Source of the DNA: Proteiniborus sp. DW1
GTDB lineage: Bacteria > Bacillota > Clostridia > Tissierellales > Proteiniboraceae
Length of the DNA: 64,000 nt
NCBI RefSeq assembly: GCF_900095305.1
Contig: NZ_FMDO01000017.1
Location: 1 to 64,000 of the forward strand
Direction: 5' to 3'
The notes beneath the pieces are model-generated. The model did no database searches and was not told where the DNA came from. It saw only the letters and a program-made list of their open reading frames with translations. Below are positions 16,906 through 27,816 of this stretch, in pieces (within the stretch, counting starts at the first letter, position 1; each line of letters begins with the position of its first letter). Both the position numbers and the translations under genes were made by a program.

Positions 16906-18594
16906 ATGGGTATAAAGATGAAGACTTTAGATATAATGGATTCAGTACTAACAATGAGCAAAAATAAAAAGACTCTAGATATAATGAATTCACTACTTAA
17001 AATGTTTATGATTTTATTGATTTTAGTCTTTGTCTTGTACCCATTTTTATCGGTATTTGGCAAAGCACTATATAGTGATGGGAAAATTAACTTTTCAGAA
17101 TTTGCATTTTTAAAGAGTGAATCTTATTTAGTAAAAAACTCTATATTATCTGCAACTATAACCGCTTTGTTTTCAACTATATTTGCATTGGCTTTAGGAC
17201 TTATGACATTTTTTGTTACAGAAAGACAGAAGAAGCTCATTATGTTCATTTTGCTTCTTACTATGGTTTCACCGCCATTTATAGGGTCTTTAACCTATAT
17301 AGAGTTATTTGGTAGGAATGGATTCATAACTAAAGAGATATTGAATTTATCCATAAATCCTTATGGGATATGGGGAATAGTATCTGTTCAAACTTTAGGA
17401 TATACATCTTTAAATGCAGTACTATTAATAGGATATTTAAACTCCTTCGATAATACTATGATAGAGTCTGCAAAATCTTTAAAGGCTAATACTACTAGTA
17501 TTTTGTTAGATATTATAATTCCTCTTATGAAACCAGCCATAGCTGTTTGCTTCTTATTGAGCTTTATTAGATCTATGGCGGATTTTTCAACTCCTATGAT
17601 AATAGGAGGGGCTTTTAATACCTTAGCAACAGAATCCTACTTATCTATTATTGCTAAAGGAAATTCACCAAGGGCTTCTGCATTATCTATAATGCTTTTT
17701 ATCCCATCAATAATAGTATTTGTCGTATATAGCCATTTTTTAAAGCAACAGCAAAGTGCTTCTAAAAACTTAAGAGAAACAACAGTGAGGATGAAAAGGA
17801 CAGGCTTATATCATTTAATAAAAATCCTGGCAATATTTTTTGTATTGTGGTTAGCAATTCAATATGCAGCCATTTTTACATCAGCTGTTACAGACAAATA
17901 TAAGGGAGAGATTTATTTTACTCTAGACAATATTATAGATAGTATTCCTCATATTAAAGATAGTTTTGTAAGAAGTATAATATACTCCATAATTGCAGGA
18001 GTGTTTGCAAGTTTAATAGGGCTAATATTATCTTTTTATTCTTATATTATGAAAAGTAAATTCATGAAGATAATCGACTTCATTTCAAATATGCCCTATA
18101 TAGTTCCAGGAACTTTTTTTGGACTAGGCTATGTTTTTGCCTTTAATAAAAGCCCATTAAAACTAACAGGAACTGTTGCTATAGTTATATTGAATTTGAT
18201 TTTTAGGCAATTACCTATGTCCATTAGGACAATTCAAAATAGTATGACTCAGATAGAAAAGTCAACTTTAAACTCAGCAAAGGATTTAGGAGCTCACAAT
18301 TTATATATTTTGAAGGATATGGTATTTCCCATGAGTTTTTCAGGATTGTTTCTTTCTTTTACAAATGCATTTATATCCTCAATGACCACCATAGGATCCA
18401 TAGTATTTTTAGTATATCCAAGTAGAAAACTTGCTACCTTCGTATTATTTGATTTAGTATCTAGTGGAAAATATAAAATAGCTTCTGTACTTTCTTGTAT
18501 TATAATTATAGTATGCTTATCTGTTAGCTTATTATCTTATAGATTATTTGATAGGAGCAATAAAAATGTTTTTACAAATAAAGAACTTAACTAA
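16906..18594 (+). CDS. Fused two-domain ABC permease, FbpB-like
   Basis: The 562-residue protein contains two permease domains in one chain, about 12 membrane helices in all. Each has an EAA-type loop: ESAKSLKANTTSILLDIIIP and NSAKDLGAHNLYILKDMVFP. This is typical of FbpB-type iron permeases. The N-terminus is odd: the segment KTLDIM-SVLTM-KNK is followed at once by a second KTLDIMNSLLKM, a near-exact tandem duplication of about 19 codons (16922-16999) before the first helix. It overlaps the ATPase gene by 29 bp. Confidence 0.85.
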   Translation: MGIKMKTLDIMDSVLTMSKNKKTLDIMNSLLKMFMILLILVFVLYPFLSVFGKALYSDGKINFSEFAFLKSESYLVKNSILSATITALFSTIFALALGLMTFFVTERQKKLIMFILLLTMVSPPFIGSLTYIELFGRNGFITKEILNLSINPYGIWGIVSVQTLGYTSLNAVLLIGYLNSFDNTMIESAKSLKANTTSILLDIIIPLMKPAIAVCFLLSFIRSMADFSTPMIIGGAFNTLATESYLSIIAKGNSPRASALSIMLFIPSIIVFVVYSHFLKQQQSASKNLRETTVRMKRTGLYHLIKILAIFFVLWLAIQYAAIFTSAVTDKYKGEIYFTLDNIIDSIPHIKDSFVRSIIYSIIAGVFASLIGLILSFYSYIMKSKFMKIIDFISNMPYIVPGTFFGLGYVFAFNKSPLKLTGTVAIVILNLIFRQLPMSIRTIQNSMTQIEKSTLNSAKDLGAHNLYILKDMVFPMSFSGLFLSFTNAFISSMTTIGSIVFLVYPSRKLATFVLFDLVSSGKYKIASVLSCIIIIVCLSVSLLSYRLFDRSNKNVFTNKELN

Positions 18595-19489
18595 AAAATA
18601 CAATAATATAGAAGCTATAAAAGATATTTCTTTTTCTGCCAAGGAAAAGGAAATAATCTGTATTCTCGGACCTTCAGGCTGTGGAAAAACTACAATACTT
18701 CAATCTATAGGTGGATTTATTAAAACAGATGGTGGAGAAATCATATTAGACGGTAAAAACATAGGAAACTTAGAGCCAGAAGAAAGATCAATAGCTACAG
18801 TATTTCAATCCTATGGATTATTTCCTCATAAGACTGTAATTGAGAATATAACATACGGTCTTAAATTTAGAAATTATAAGAAAAGAGATGCTCTAATAGA
18901 AGGCAAGAAGATGCTGGAAGTTCTAAACCTGAAGGGTTATGAAAACAAGAAAGTAACAGAATTATCAGGTGGAGAGCAGCAAAGAGTTGCCTTAGGTCGT
19001 GCTTTAATAGTAAAACCCAAATTATTATTATTAGACGAACCCTTTTCAAACCTAGATACAAGACTAAGGGTTACCATGCGGGACGAGCTTCTTAGAATAA
19101 GAGATCATTTTAATATTACTATGTTATTTGTAACCCATGACCAAGAAGATGCTTTTTCAATAGCTGATAGAATAATCTTAATGAATAAAGGAAAAATAGA
19201 ACAAATAGATACAGCAAGAAATATTTATGCAAATCCAAAATCTGAGTATGCTCTTAAGTTTATAGGGTCAGCTAATATAGATAATGGTTTTTTTGTAAGA
19301 CCAGAAGCTATTAAGATATCTCCAAATGGAGAAGAAGCCACAGTTATAGGAAAGACCTTTAAAGGTTCTTATATTGAATATATTATAGAATATAAAAACA
19401 AAAAGTATAGAATGCTTAGACTTAATAATGAAGAAGAACTTGAGATAGGTAACAAAATATATATAGAAATGGAAATGAGGGAAATATGA
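18566..19489 (+). CDS. ABC transporter ATP-binding protein, FbpC-like
   Basis: The 307-residue ATPase has Walker A GPSGCGKTT, Q-loop TVFQSYGLFPH, signature LSGGEQQRVALGRAL, Walker B LLLLDEPFSNLD and H-loop THDQEDAF. A C-terminal regulatory domain (about residues 230-307) follows, as in FbpC and PotA-type ATPases. The start at 18566 follows TAGGAG and is preferred to 18548. The gene lies inside the end of the permease gene and overlaps the glycosyltransferase start by 4 bp, so all are translationally coupled. Confidence 0.85.
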   Translation: MFLQIKNLTKKYNNIEAIKDISFSAKEKEIICILGPSGCGKTTILQSIGGFIKTDGGEIILDGKNIGNLEPEERSIATVFQSYGLFPHKTVIENITYGLKFRNYKKRDALIEGKKMLEVLNLKGYENKKVTELSGGEQQRVALGRALIVKPKLLLLDEPFSNLDTRLRVTMRDELLRIRDHFNITMLFVTHDQEDAFSIADRIILMNKGKIEQIDTARNIYANPKSEYALKFIGSANIDNGFFVRPEAIKISPNGEEATVIGKTFKGSYIEYIIEYKNKKYRMLRLNNEEELEIGNKIYIEMEMREI

Positions 19490-20700
19490 AGATATTACAT
19501 GTTTTAGCACAATTACCATCAAAAACAGGTTCAGGAGTGTATTACTCCAATATGATAGAAGGCTTTAAAAAATATAAACATGAACAAAAAGCTATTTTTG
19601 GATATCAAGATGACCATGTTTGGGACATTTTACCTGATGAAGACCAATACCCTGTAGTTTTTAAGACTGAAGAATTACCATTTCCTATAGTAGGTATGAG
19701 TGATGTAATGCCTTATGAAAACACTCTGTATTCATCAATGACTGAGGAAATGATGGATATTTGGAAGGAAGCCTTTAGAAAGAGACTAGAACAAGCAAAG
19801 AGAGAGTTTAATCCAGATATTATATTTGCTCATCATCTATGGATTTTGACTAGCTTAGTTAGAGAAGTCTTTCCAGATACAAAAATTATTGGACTGTGTC
19901 ACAATACAGACTTGAGGCAGGCTAGAATGAATCCCCATATAAAAGAGAAACATGTAGATAAAATACATGAGCTAGACTATGTGTTCTCAATTTCTGAGCA
20001 GCAAAAAGATGAAATAGTAGAAATATATGGAATGGATAGAAACAAGATAATTGCAGTAGGAGGAGGATATAATCAAAATATTTTCTATCCTCCTAAAGAA
20101 AAGACTTATTCAGACAAAATCAGACTTGTATTCTGTGCAAAAATAGATCCTTCTAAAGGAATCTATGAACTTATAGAGGTTTACAAGTCACTAGGGCTAG
20201 ATGATGTGACTTTAGATATTATAGGAAGCCCTAATGAAGAAAGTAAAAAGAAACTCGAAGAATATATTCAAGGCGATAATAGCATAAGAGTATATAATGT
20301 AAGAGACCAAGTAGCTTTAGGAGATGAATTAAGAGAAAAAGATATATTCCTTATGCCTTCCTACTATGAAGGTCTAGGACTTATGGCCATAGAGAGTTTA
20401 GCTTGTGGGCTCTATGTAGTAACTACAGAAATAGAGGCACTAATGACACTTTTAGGAGAAGATATAAAAGAATCTGGTATAATAAAATATGTACCACTTC
20501 CTAGAATATACGGCACTGACAAACCAGTTAAGGAAGATCTACCAGAATTTAAAGGAAAGCTAAAGAAGGCTATACTATGTCAAATTGAAAAAGTAAGAGA
20601 GAAGAGAACATTCCCTAAAGAAATGGAAGACAAAATTAAGTCATTCTCCTGGGAAGGATTAGTTGATAAAATGAATAGATTTATAAATGAAATAGTATAA
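19486..20700 (+). CDS. GT4-like glycosyltransferase coupled to the Fbp-type transporter
   Basis: The 404-residue protein is a GT-B glycosyltransferase. The N-terminal lobe has LAQLPSKTGSGVYYSNMIEG, and the C-terminal lobe has the nucleotide-sugar region FLMPSYYEGLGLMAIESLACG with the conserved E-x7-E pattern. Its start overlaps the ATPase stop (ATGA). A retaining glycosyltransferase at the end of an iron-type importer operon is unexpected. It may glycosylate a siderophore, lipid or the transporter itself, or just share transcription. The donor and acceptor are not evident. Confidence 0.8.
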   Translation: MKILHVLAQLPSKTGSGVYYSNMIEGFKKYKHEQKAIFGYQDDHVWDILPDEDQYPVVFKTEELPFPIVGMSDVMPYENTLYSSMTEEMMDIWKEAFRKRLEQAKREFNPDIIFAHHLWILTSLVREVFPDTKIIGLCHNTDLRQARMNPHIKEKHVDKIHELDYVFSISEQQKDEIVEIYGMDRNKIIAVGGGYNQNIFYPPKEKTYSDKIRLVFCAKIDPSKGIYELIEVYKSLGLDDVTLDIIGSPNEESKKKLEEYIQGDNSIRVYNVRDQVALGDELREKDIFLMPSYYEGLGLMAIESLACGLYVVTTEIEALMTLLGEDIKESGIIKYVPLPRIYGTDKPVKEDLPEFKGKLKKAILCQIEKVREKRTFPKEMEDKIKSFSWEGLVDKMNRFINEIV

Positions 20701-20713
20701 AGAACGTATAGAC

Positions 20714-20746
20714 AATCACCTTTAGACATAACTAAGGGTGATTTTT
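20714..20746 (+). terminator. Intrinsic terminator after the transporter/glycosyltransferase operon
   Basis: AATCACCTTTAG (20714-20725) pairs with CTAAGGGTGATT (20732-20743) with one G-T pair, followed by TTTTG. It ends the operon before the XRE regulator promoter. Confidence 0.75.
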
Positions 20747-20770
20747 GTATTTATAAAAGCTGGATTTTCT

Positions 20771-20833
20771 TTGTCTTTATTGACTCAGACAATATTTTCT
20801 AATATAATATAACTATATTGTCTTAGACAATAT
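20771..20833 (+). promoter_or_regulatory. XRE regulator promoter with operator array
   Basis: TTGACT (20780-20785) and TATAAT (20803-20808) are 17 bp apart. The half-site AGACAATAT lies in the spacer (20787-20795) and recurs downstream as a perfect palindrome, ATATTGTCT-T-AGACAATAT (20815-20833), over the start region. An inverted TTGTCT (20771-20776) overlaps the upstream side. Two operators, one inside the promoter and one at the start point, fit concentration-dependent autoregulation as in restriction-modification controller proteins. Confidence 0.75.
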
Positions 20834-20849
20834 TTAGGGAGGTGGACAA

Positions 20850-21443
20850 TTGATAGGACTAGAATACATCTTAAATCTATATAATATGCAGCACACAGAT
20901 TTAGCAGAAAACCTGGGAATAAAAAAGCAGAATATAAACCTTTGGATTAAAAGAAAGCAAAATATCCCCAAAAAATATCTCCCTCTGCTAGAAGAGTTGT
21001 TTGGAATAAAAAAGGAGTATTTTACAAAAGAGTTAACAGAGATAGAAAAACTAGAGATTCAGAAAGAAAAACTAAAGCAGGAATTAAAACCAGTTATTAA
21101 AAGTCATGAACAACAATTTATGGCAGGAGAAAATAGTAATTTTGTAGAAGTACCTATCTATGACAAAGAAGAAATAAATACTATAGAGCGAAATATTGAA
21201 AAGGCAAAGCTAGTATCTAGATTTAAAGAAGCATTAAATGTCGTAGATAACAACCCTTATATAGATACATATAAGCTAATAATTGAGCTATTAGAAAAAG
21301 TCCAACATGAACCAGTTTTTCGTAAAACCATAGAAGCACTAGCCCATTATTATGAGCTTTTACCTGATTGGGTAGAAAGTGAGCCAGAACAAGAAGAGTT
21401 TGAAGGAGAAATATTTGAAGTATTTGATGACTATAACTATTAA
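20850..21443 (+). CDS. XRE-family helix-turn-helix regulator of the restriction locus
   Basis: The 197-residue protein starts at TTG after GGGAGGTGG. Residues 1-60 form a helix-turn-helix (TDLAENLGIKKQNINLWIKRKQNIPKKYLPLLEELF) of the Cro/CI type. A charged coiled stretch follows, and the C-terminal part is acidic (EPEQEEFEGEIFEVFDD). It sits just upstream of hsdM in the same direction. With its own operator array, it probably times expression of the type I restriction genes. The function of the C-terminal part is not recognised. Confidence 0.75.
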   Translation: MIGLEYILNLYNMQHTDLAENLGIKKQNINLWIKRKQNIPKKYLPLLEELFGIKKEYFTKELTEIEKLEIQKEKLKQELKPVIKSHEQQFMAGENSNFVEVPIYDKEEINTIERNIEKAKLVSRFKEALNVVDNNPYIDTYKLIIELLEKVQHEPVFRKTIEALAHYYELLPDWVESEPEQEEFEGEIFEVFDDYNY

Positions 21444-21455
21444 ATTATGATCCCA

Positions 21456-21522
21456 GTCATTCTGAACGCAGTGAAGCATCTAAAGTATTTAACTTGTCAT
21501 TCTGAACGACAGTGAAGAATCT
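21456..21522 (+). repeat. Two copies of a GTCATTCTGAACG-type dispersed repeat
   Basis: GTCATTCTGAACGCAGTGAAG (with CATCT after it) at 21456-21481 and a near-identical copy at 21496-21522 lie in tandem between the XRE gene and hsdM. The same motif is inserted in hsdM (22838-22863) and forms a long hairpin at 47903-47971. This is the widespread short repeat that yields 'HPERSEGS' when read as protein. Confidence 0.8.
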
Positions 21523-21558
21523 CATAGTATTTTAACAGGAATTTAGGAGGTAACATAT

Positions 21559-23169
21559 ATGTCAACAGCTAACATTGGATTTGAAGAAACCTTATGGAAG
21601 TCAGCAGACAAATTAAGAGGTAGTATGGATGCAAGTGAATATAAGCACGTTGTGCTAGGATTAATATTTCTCAAATATATCTCTGATAAATTTGAGACTA
21701 AGTACAACCAGCTTTTAGAAGAAGGAGAAGGCTTTGAAGAGGATAGGGACGAATATACATATGAAAATATTTTCTGGGTTCCCAAGGAAGCTAGATGGGG
21801 CTACATTAAAGACAATGCTAAAGACCCAAAAATAGGTCAGCTAATAGATGATGCTATGATTCTTATTGAAAAGGAGAATCCAACCTTAAAAGGTGTTTTA
21901 GATAAAAGATATGCAAGACCAGAGCTTGACAAAAGAAGACTTGGAGAACTTATAGATTTAATATCTACAATCAAACTTCATGACAATGGAGAAAAGGATT
22001 TGCTTGGTAGAGTTTATGAATATTTCCTAGGAAAATTTGCTAGTGCAGAAGGCAAAGGCGGAGGAGAATTCTATACGCCTACAAGTGTAGTTAAGACGCT
22101 AGTTGAGATGATAGAGCCATACAAAGGTAGAATCTATGACCCTTGTTGTGGCAGTGGAGGTATGTTTGTTCAAAGTGAAAAATTTATTGAGGAGCATCAA
22201 GGAAGGATAGAAGATCTTTCAATATACGGTCAAGAGCTAAATTCTACAACTTGGAAGCTATGTAAAATGAATCTTGCTATAAGAGGATTAGATTGTAACC
22301 TAGGTCCTCATCATGATGACACCTTCCATAATGACCTACACAAAACTCTTAAAGCAGATTATATTTTAGCCAATCCACCTTTTAATGTCAGTGACTGGGG
22401 CGGAGACAAATTGACAGATGATGTGAGGTGGAAGTATGGAGTACCACCAGAGGGAAATGCAAACTATGCATGGCTCCAGCACATGATATATCATCTATCA
22501 CCAAATGGAGTAGCAGGGGTTGTACTTGCTAATGGGGCATTGAGCTCTAATACTTCTAACGAAGGAGAAATAAGAAAAAATATATTAGAAGATGACTTAG
22601 TAGATGCTATTGTAGCACTTCCAGATAAATTATTTTATTCTACAGGAATACCTGTTTCACTATGGATACTAAACAGAAACAAAAAAGACAATCCAAAGTA
22701 TAGAAGTAGAGAGCACGAAGTTCTGTTTATAGATGCAAGAAAATTAGGTGTAATGATAGATAGAAGACACAGAGAGTTAACAGATGAAGATATCAGATTG
22801 ATAGCAGATACTTATCATAGATGGAGAAACGCAACCAGTCATCCTGAGCGAAGTGAAGGATCTCAATTTAGAACTAATGATGAACCTAAACTTCCACTTG
22901 TAGCTGAAGAAAGTGAAGAATATAAATTAAATGTTTATGAAGACATACAAGGTTTCTGCAAATCAGCCACTATAGAAGAAATAAGAGAAAATGACTATGT
23001 CCTAACCCCAGGTAGGTATGTTGGCATAGAGGAAGTAGAAGATGATGGTATACCATTCGAAGAAAAGATGGAAAACCTGACAAGTGAGTTAGCAGAGCTG
23101 TTTAAGAAGTCCCATCAACTAGAGGAGGAAATTAGGAAGAATCTAGGGGGGATTGGGTATGAGTTGTAG
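21559..23169 (+). CDS. hsdM: Type I restriction-modification DNA methyltransferase subunit HsdM
   Basis: The 536-residue N6-adenine methyltransferase has an N-terminal helical HsdM domain (about 1-140), the AdoMet motif [10 protein letters not shown] (Asp194) and the catalytic NPPF (Asn272). It methylates the site chosen by HsdS and is needed for restriction by HsdR. The start follows TAGGAGG. About 35 codons (near 22831-22935) between HRWRN and [11 protein letters not shown] are absent from typical HsdM. They include [11 protein letters not shown], encoded by the dispersed repeat, so a mobile repeat has landed in frame in a loop. Confidence 0.95.
   Translation: MSTANIGFEETLWKSADKLRGSMDASEYKHVVLGLIFLKYISDKFETKYNQLLEEGEGFEEDRDEYTYENIFWVPKEARWGYIKDNAKDPKIGQLIDDAMILIEKENPTLKGVLDKRYARPELDKRRLGELIDLISTIKLHDNGEKDLLGRVYEYFLGKFASAEGKGGGEFYTPTSVVKTLVEMIEPYKGRIYDPCCGSGGMFVQSEKFIEEHQGRIEDLSIYGQELNSTTWKLCKMNLAIRGLDCNLGPHHDDTFHNDLHKTLKADYILANPPFNVSDWGGDKLTDDVRWKYGVPPEGNANYAWLQHMIYHLSPNGVAGVVLANGALSSNTSNEGEIRKNILEDDLVDAIVALPDKLFYSTGIPVSLWILNRNKKDNPKYRSREHEVLFIDARKLGVMIDRRHRELTDEDIRLIADTYHRWRNATSHPERSEGSQFRTNDEPKLPLVAEESEEYKLNVYEDIQGFCKSATIEEIRENDYVLTPGRYVGIEEVEDDGIPFEEKMENLTSELAELFKKSHQLEEEIRKNLGGIGYEL
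22838..22863 (+). repeat. Dispersed repeat inserted in frame in hsdM
   Basis: GTCATCCTGAGCGAAGTGAAG followed by GATCT reads as SHPERSEGS inside HsdM. It belongs to the same repeat family as the copies at 21456-21522 and 47903-47971. It does not break the frame. Confidence 0.85.
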
Positions 23170-24400
23170 TGAGTGGAAAGAAGTAACATTAGCAGATATT
23201 TCGATTGGAGGTAAAGGTAGTTATGGTATATCTGCTTCTGCAGTAGAATACTCAGAGGGCTTATTCACTTATTTAAGAATAACAGATATAAGTGATGATG
23301 GAATTATTATAAAAGATAGCTTGATGTCTGTTGATGATAAAAATGCTGAAAAGTATTTATTAGAGCCTAATGATATTGTCTTTGCAAGAACAGGTAATAG
23401 TACTGGTAGAAGTTATTTTTATGATGGTAGAGATGGGAAGTTTGTATATGCTGGCTTTTTAATAAAGTTTAGTTTGGATCCAGAAAAGGTTAATCCTAAG
23501 TTTATGAGATATTATACAATTTCAACAGATTATAGGAATTGGGTGTCTTCATTTTCTACTGGAAGTACTCGTGGAAACATTAATGCTCAAACATATGGAA
23601 GCATGAAAATAAAATTACCACCTAGGAAACAACAAGATTTTTTAGTTGAAATTCTTTCAAAGTTAGACGAAAAAATTGAAATCAATAAGCAAATCAACAA
23701 AAAATTAGAAGAAATGGCACAAGCTATTTTTAAACATTGGTTTATAGACTTCGAATTTCCAAATGAAAATGGAGAACCATATAAATCTAGTGGTGAAGAG
23801 ATGGTTGAAAGCGAACTTGGGATGATACCTAAGGGGTGGGAAGTATCAAACTTAAATACAGTTGCAGATATTGAAATGGGACAGTCTCCTAAGGGAACTA
23901 GCTATAATGAATCTGGTATTGGTGAAGTTTTTTACCAAGGGAGAACTGACTTTGGAAACAGATTCCCAACTAAAAGATTATATACCACTGAACCCAAGAA
24001 AATGGCGAAAGCAGGAGACATTTTAATGAGTGTCAGAGCACCTGTTGGAGATATAAATATTGCTTATGAAGATTGTTGCATAGGTAGAGGGTTATGTTTA
24101 ATAAGAAATAGAGAAGGTCATAGTTCTTATATGTATTATTTAATGATGAGTATTAGAGAGACATTAGAGATATATAATAGCGAAGGGACTGTGTTCGGGT
24201 CAATTAATAAAGAAACGCTAAAAAGCTTGCCTATAATTAAACCACATAGTTCTATAATAGAGATGTACGAAAAACTAGTAAATGATTTAGATCAAAAATA
24301 TTTATATAATGTTAAAGAAAATAGAATTTTAGTTTCATTACGTGATACTCTCCTACCAAAACTAATGTCAGGAGAAATAAGAGTACCTGTTGATAATTAA
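23159..24400 (+). CDS. hsdS: Type I restriction-modification specificity subunit HsdS
   Basis: The 413-residue protein has two target-recognition domains (about 5-160 and 215-370), each followed by a conserved helix. The central one is [20 protein letters not shown], then [13 protein letters not shown]; the C-terminal one ends [17 protein letters not shown]. Each domain reads one half of a bipartite site. The start at 23159 overlaps hsdM by 11 bp and follows AGGGGGG; the TTG at 23153 is less likely. The recognition sequence cannot be read from the protein. Confidence 0.9.
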   Translation: MSCSEWKEVTLADISIGGKGSYGISASAVEYSEGLFTYLRITDISDDGIIIKDSLMSVDDKNAEKYLLEPNDIVFARTGNSTGRSYFYDGRDGKFVYAGFLIKFSLDPEKVNPKFMRYYTISTDYRNWVSSFSTGSTRGNINAQTYGSMKIKLPPRKQQDFLVEILSKLDEKIEINKQINKKLEEMAQAIFKHWFIDFEFPNENGEPYKSSGEEMVESELGMIPKGWEVSNLNTVADIEMGQSPKGTSYNESGIGEVFYQGRTDFGNRFPTKRLYTTEPKKMAKAGDILMSVRAPVGDINIAYEDCCIGRGLCLIRNREGHSSYMYYLMMSIRETLEIYNSEGTVFGSINKETLKSLPIIKPHSSIIEMYEKLVNDLDQKYLYNVKENRILVSLRDTLLPKLMSGEIRVPVDN

Positions 24401-24517
24401 GAATTAAGGAATAAAAATTAAGAATTATTAATGAAAGTATTAGTTTAAAAATAATCGGATATTCTTGCTGTTCAAGAATTATAAAAGTAAACCATTATCT
24501 CCAAAAGGGGTGATTTA

Positions 24518-27500
24518 ATGAATTTTACTGAAGAGCTTTTAGAGCAAGCTTGTATAGAGATTTTACAAGACTTGGGATATGACTATGTATTTGGCCCAGA
24601 TATATCCTGTGATGGAGATTATCCTGAGAGAAAGGATTATCATGAGGTTATATTGGAGCAAAGAGTAAGAGATGCCTTATATAGAATAAACAAGGATTTA
24701 CCTGCTATAGCTATTGAGGATGCTTACAGACAAATAATTACCTTCAATAGTCCCATGTTAGAGGAAAACAACAGATACTTTCATAGGTTATTAGTAGAAG
24801 GCATAGAAGTTACCTTTAAGGACAAGAACAATATTAGAACTAAGAAAGCTTATATTGTTGATTTTGACAATATTAAGAATAACGATTTTTTAGTAGCGAA
24901 TCAATTCACAATAATTGAAAACGAAGAGAGAAGACCGGATTTAATTATATTTGTCAATGGAATCCCATTAGTAGTAGTTGAGCTTAAATCAGCCAGCGAT
25001 GAAAATGTAGGAATAGAAAATGCATATAACCAAATTCAAACCTATAAAAGGGATATCCCTTCATTATTTAATTATAATGCATTCTGTATCTTATCAGATG
25101 GTATTAATGCAAAGGCAGGAACCATTTCATCTAATGAAGAACGCTTCATGAATTGGAGAAGTATAGATGGAATAACTGTTGAACCATTATCTAAACCACA
25201 ATATGAAGTTTTATTTTATGGTATGCTTGCAAAGGAGCGACTATTAGATATAATTAAAAATTTCATACTATTCCAAGAATCAAAGGAAGAAGAAAAAGAC
25301 TCAGATGGAAATAAACTAGGGGACAAGAAAACAATAATTAAAATACTTGCAGCCTATCATCAATATTTTGCAGTAAAGAAGGCTATTGAGAAAACAAAGG
25401 AAGCTACAAAGGAAGATGGGGATAGAAAAATAGGAGTTATATGGCATACCCAAGGCTCTGGTAAAAGCTTTACTATGGTATTCTATACATCAGGATTAGT
25501 AAGAGAATTAAATAACCCAACTATTGTAGTTATTACTGATAGAAACGATTTAGATGACCAATTATTTAATACCTTCTTAAAGTCAGAAGATATATTAAGG
25601 CAAACTCCAAAGCAAGCAGATGTTCGTAAGTTAACTGAGGAGCAAAAGAAGCAACAAGCAAAAGAAAATTCAAAAGAGTTAAATGGGCTTTTTGATTTAC
25701 TAAACGACAGACAATCCGGGGGAATTATATTTACAACTATTCAGAAGTTCATGCCTGATGAAGATGAAATGCCTGTTCTTACAGATCGTAGAAATGTTAT
25801 TATCATAGCTGATGAAGCACATAGGAGTCAATACGGACTAGAGGCTAAAATGGATTCTAAAAAAGGTGAAGTAAAATACGGTTATGCTAAGTATCTGAGA
25901 GATGCCCTTCCTAATGCATCATTTATAGGCTTTACAGGGACACCGATTGATTTAGATGATCGCTCTACAACTGCTGTATTTGGTCATTGTATAGATACCT
26001 ATGATATGACAAGAGCAGTAGAGGATGAAGCTACAGTTAAGATATATTATGAAAACAGGATTATTAAATTAGAAACAGATGATGAAGAGTTAAAGAAAAT
26101 AGACGAAGAGTTTGATGAAGTAACTGAGGGACAGGAAGAGCTAGAAAAAGAAAAGAACAAATCAAAGTGGTCAAGATTAGAAGCTGTAGTAGGATCACCT
26201 AATAGAGTTAAAAAGCTAGCTGAGGATATAGTTAATCACTATGAAGAAAAGTCTAAAACCATAGAAGGTAAAGCAATGATAGTTTGCATGAGCAGGAGAA
26301 TCTGCGTAGACCTATATGATGAAATAATTAAGCTAAGACCTGATTGGCATAGTGATGATGTAAATAAAGGCAAGATAAAAGTAGTTATGACAGGGAGTGC
26401 AGCAGATAGTGAAAGATTACAAAAACATGTTGGAGGTAAGCAACGAAGAGATATATTAGCTAAAAGAATGAAGGACAATGATGATGAATTAAAGATTGTA
26501 ATAGTAAGAGATATGTGGCTCACAGGATTTGATGTACCATCTATGCATACTATGTACATCGACAAACCTATGAAGGGACATACTCTAATGCAGGCAATTG
26601 CTAGAGTTAATAGAGTATTTAAGGATAAGTCTGGTGGTGTAGTAGTTGATTATCTTGGAATCCTTGAAAGCTTAAAACATGCTTTAAAGGAGTATACAGA
26701 TGTAGATAAGAAAAATACTGCAATTGATACCTCTGTAGCTGTTTCTATTATGCTAGAAAAGTTAGAAATACTACAAGGAATGATGCATGGCTTTGATTAT
26801 TCTAACTATATGAGTACATCTCAAGTAGAGAGAATTAGAGCGATTACTGGTGGAATGGATTTCATTTTAGGGAAGTCAGAGAAAGAGCAAAAAGAATTTA
26901 AGCAGATTTCAGTAGAATTAGCTAAGGCACATTCATTATGTGCAGCTACAGAAGAAGGGAAAGCAAAAGCATTAGAAGTAGGCTACTTTAAAGCTGTAAA
27001 AGCGAGCTTAGTTAAGCTAAGAGAAAAGGAACCTGTCAAATATTCAAAAAAGGAAATTGAAGCAAGACTAAATCAAATGCTTGAGCGTTCCATCATTTCT
27101 GAAGATGTTATTGATGTCTTCGATGTAATGGGGCTTCAAAGACCGGATGTATCTATTTTATCAGAAGATTTTTTGAATGAAGTTAGAGAAATGAAGCATA
27201 AGAATTTAGCGGTAGAAATGTTGAAGAAGCTATTAGAAGGCAATATAAAAGCAATGGAAAAGAGAAATCTAGTAAAATCTGAAAGATTCTCAGAGAAGCT
27301 GAAAAAAGCTCTAATTAAGTATAGAAATCAAGCTATTACCAATGCAGAGGTTATAGAAGAACTCATTAAAATGGCACATGATATGAAAAAAGCAAAGGAA
27401 GAAGAGAAGGATTTAGGACTTAATGAAGATGAAATTGCATTTTATGATGCATTAACAGCAGATGGAATTGTAAGAGAATTCATGACTGATGAAACCTTAA

Positions 27501-27769
27501 AGAAAATTGCTCAAGAATTGACCCTTGCTATTAAGAATAACATTACTATTGACTGGAGTGTAAGAAAAAGTGCTCAAGCAGGTATGAGAAGAATCATAAA
27601 AAGACTACTCAAAAAATATGACTACCCACCAGAACAAGCTAAGAATGCTCTTATGGTAGTCATGAGACAAGCAGAGAAAATGTGCGGTAATATGAGCACA
27701 CAAGATATCCAGTATGATAGGGTAGCAGAAGAGGAAAAACAAGATTATTTACTTGGAGAAGATGAGTAA
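24518..27769 (+). CDS. hsdR: Type I restriction enzyme endonuclease/translocase subunit HsdR
   Basis: The 1083-residue subunit has an N-terminal nuclease domain with the PD-(D/E)xK residues Asp141, Glu155 and Lys157 (RPDLII ... VVELK), then a superfamily 2 helicase with Walker A TQGSGKS (313-317), DEAHRSQYG (motif II) and FTGTPI (motif III). A long helical C-terminal region contacts the HsdM/HsdS core. It is complete, so the system should restrict DNA. The gap from hsdS is 117 bp of AT-rich sequence with short repeats. Confidence 0.95.
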   Translation: MNFTEELLEQACIEILQDLGYDYVFGPDISCDGDYPERKDYHEVILEQRVRDALYRINKDLPAIAIEDAYRQIITFNSPMLEENNRYFHRLLVEGIEVTFKDKNNIRTKKAYIVDFDNIKNNDFLVANQFTIIENEERRPDLIIFVNGIPLVVVELKSASDENVGIENAYNQIQTYKRDIPSLFNYNAFCILSDGINAKAGTISSNEERFMNWRSIDGITVEPLSKPQYEVLFYGMLAKERLLDIIKNFILFQESKEEEKDSDGNKLGDKKTIIKILAAYHQYFAVKKAIEKTKEATKEDGDRKIGVIWHTQGSGKSFTMVFYTSGLVRELNNPTIVVITDRNDLDDQLFNTFLKSEDILRQTPKQADVRKLTEEQKKQQAKENSKELNGLFDLLNDRQSGGIIFTTIQKFMPDEDEMPVLTDRRNVIIIADEAHRSQYGLEAKMDSKKGEVKYGYAKYLRDALPNASFIGFTGTPIDLDDRSTTAVFGHCIDTYDMTRAVEDEATVKIYYENRIIKLETDDEELKKIDEEFDEVTEGQEELEKEKNKSKWSRLEAVVGSPNRVKKLAEDIVNHYEEKSKTIEGKAMIVCMSRRICVDLYDEIIKLRPDWHSDDVNKGKIKVVMTGSAADSERLQKHVGGKQRRDILAKRMKDNDDELKIVIVRDMWLTGFDVPSMHTMYIDKPMKGHTLMQAIARVNRVFKDKSGGVVVDYLGILESLKHALKEYTDVDKKNTAIDTSVAVSIMLEKLEILQGMMHGFDYSNYMSTSQVERIRAITGGMDFILGKSEKEQKEFKQISVELAKAHSLCAATEEGKAKALEVGYFKAVKASLVKLREKEPVKYSKKEIEARLNQMLERSIISEDVIDVFDVMGLQRPDVSILSEDFLNEVREMKHKNLAVEMLKKLLEGNIKAMEKRNLVKSERFSEKLKKALIKYRNQAITNAEVIEELIKMAHDMKKAKEEEKDLGLNEDEIAFYDALTADGIVREFMTDETLKKIAQELTLAIKNNITIDWSVRKSAQAGMRRIIKRLLKKYDYPPEQAKNALMVVMRQAEKMCGNMSTQDIQYDRVAEEEKQDYLLGEDE

Positions 27770-27816
27770 GTTAAGATGGTTCATAGCAAGATGTTACCAT
27801 TTAGGAGATGAATAAA

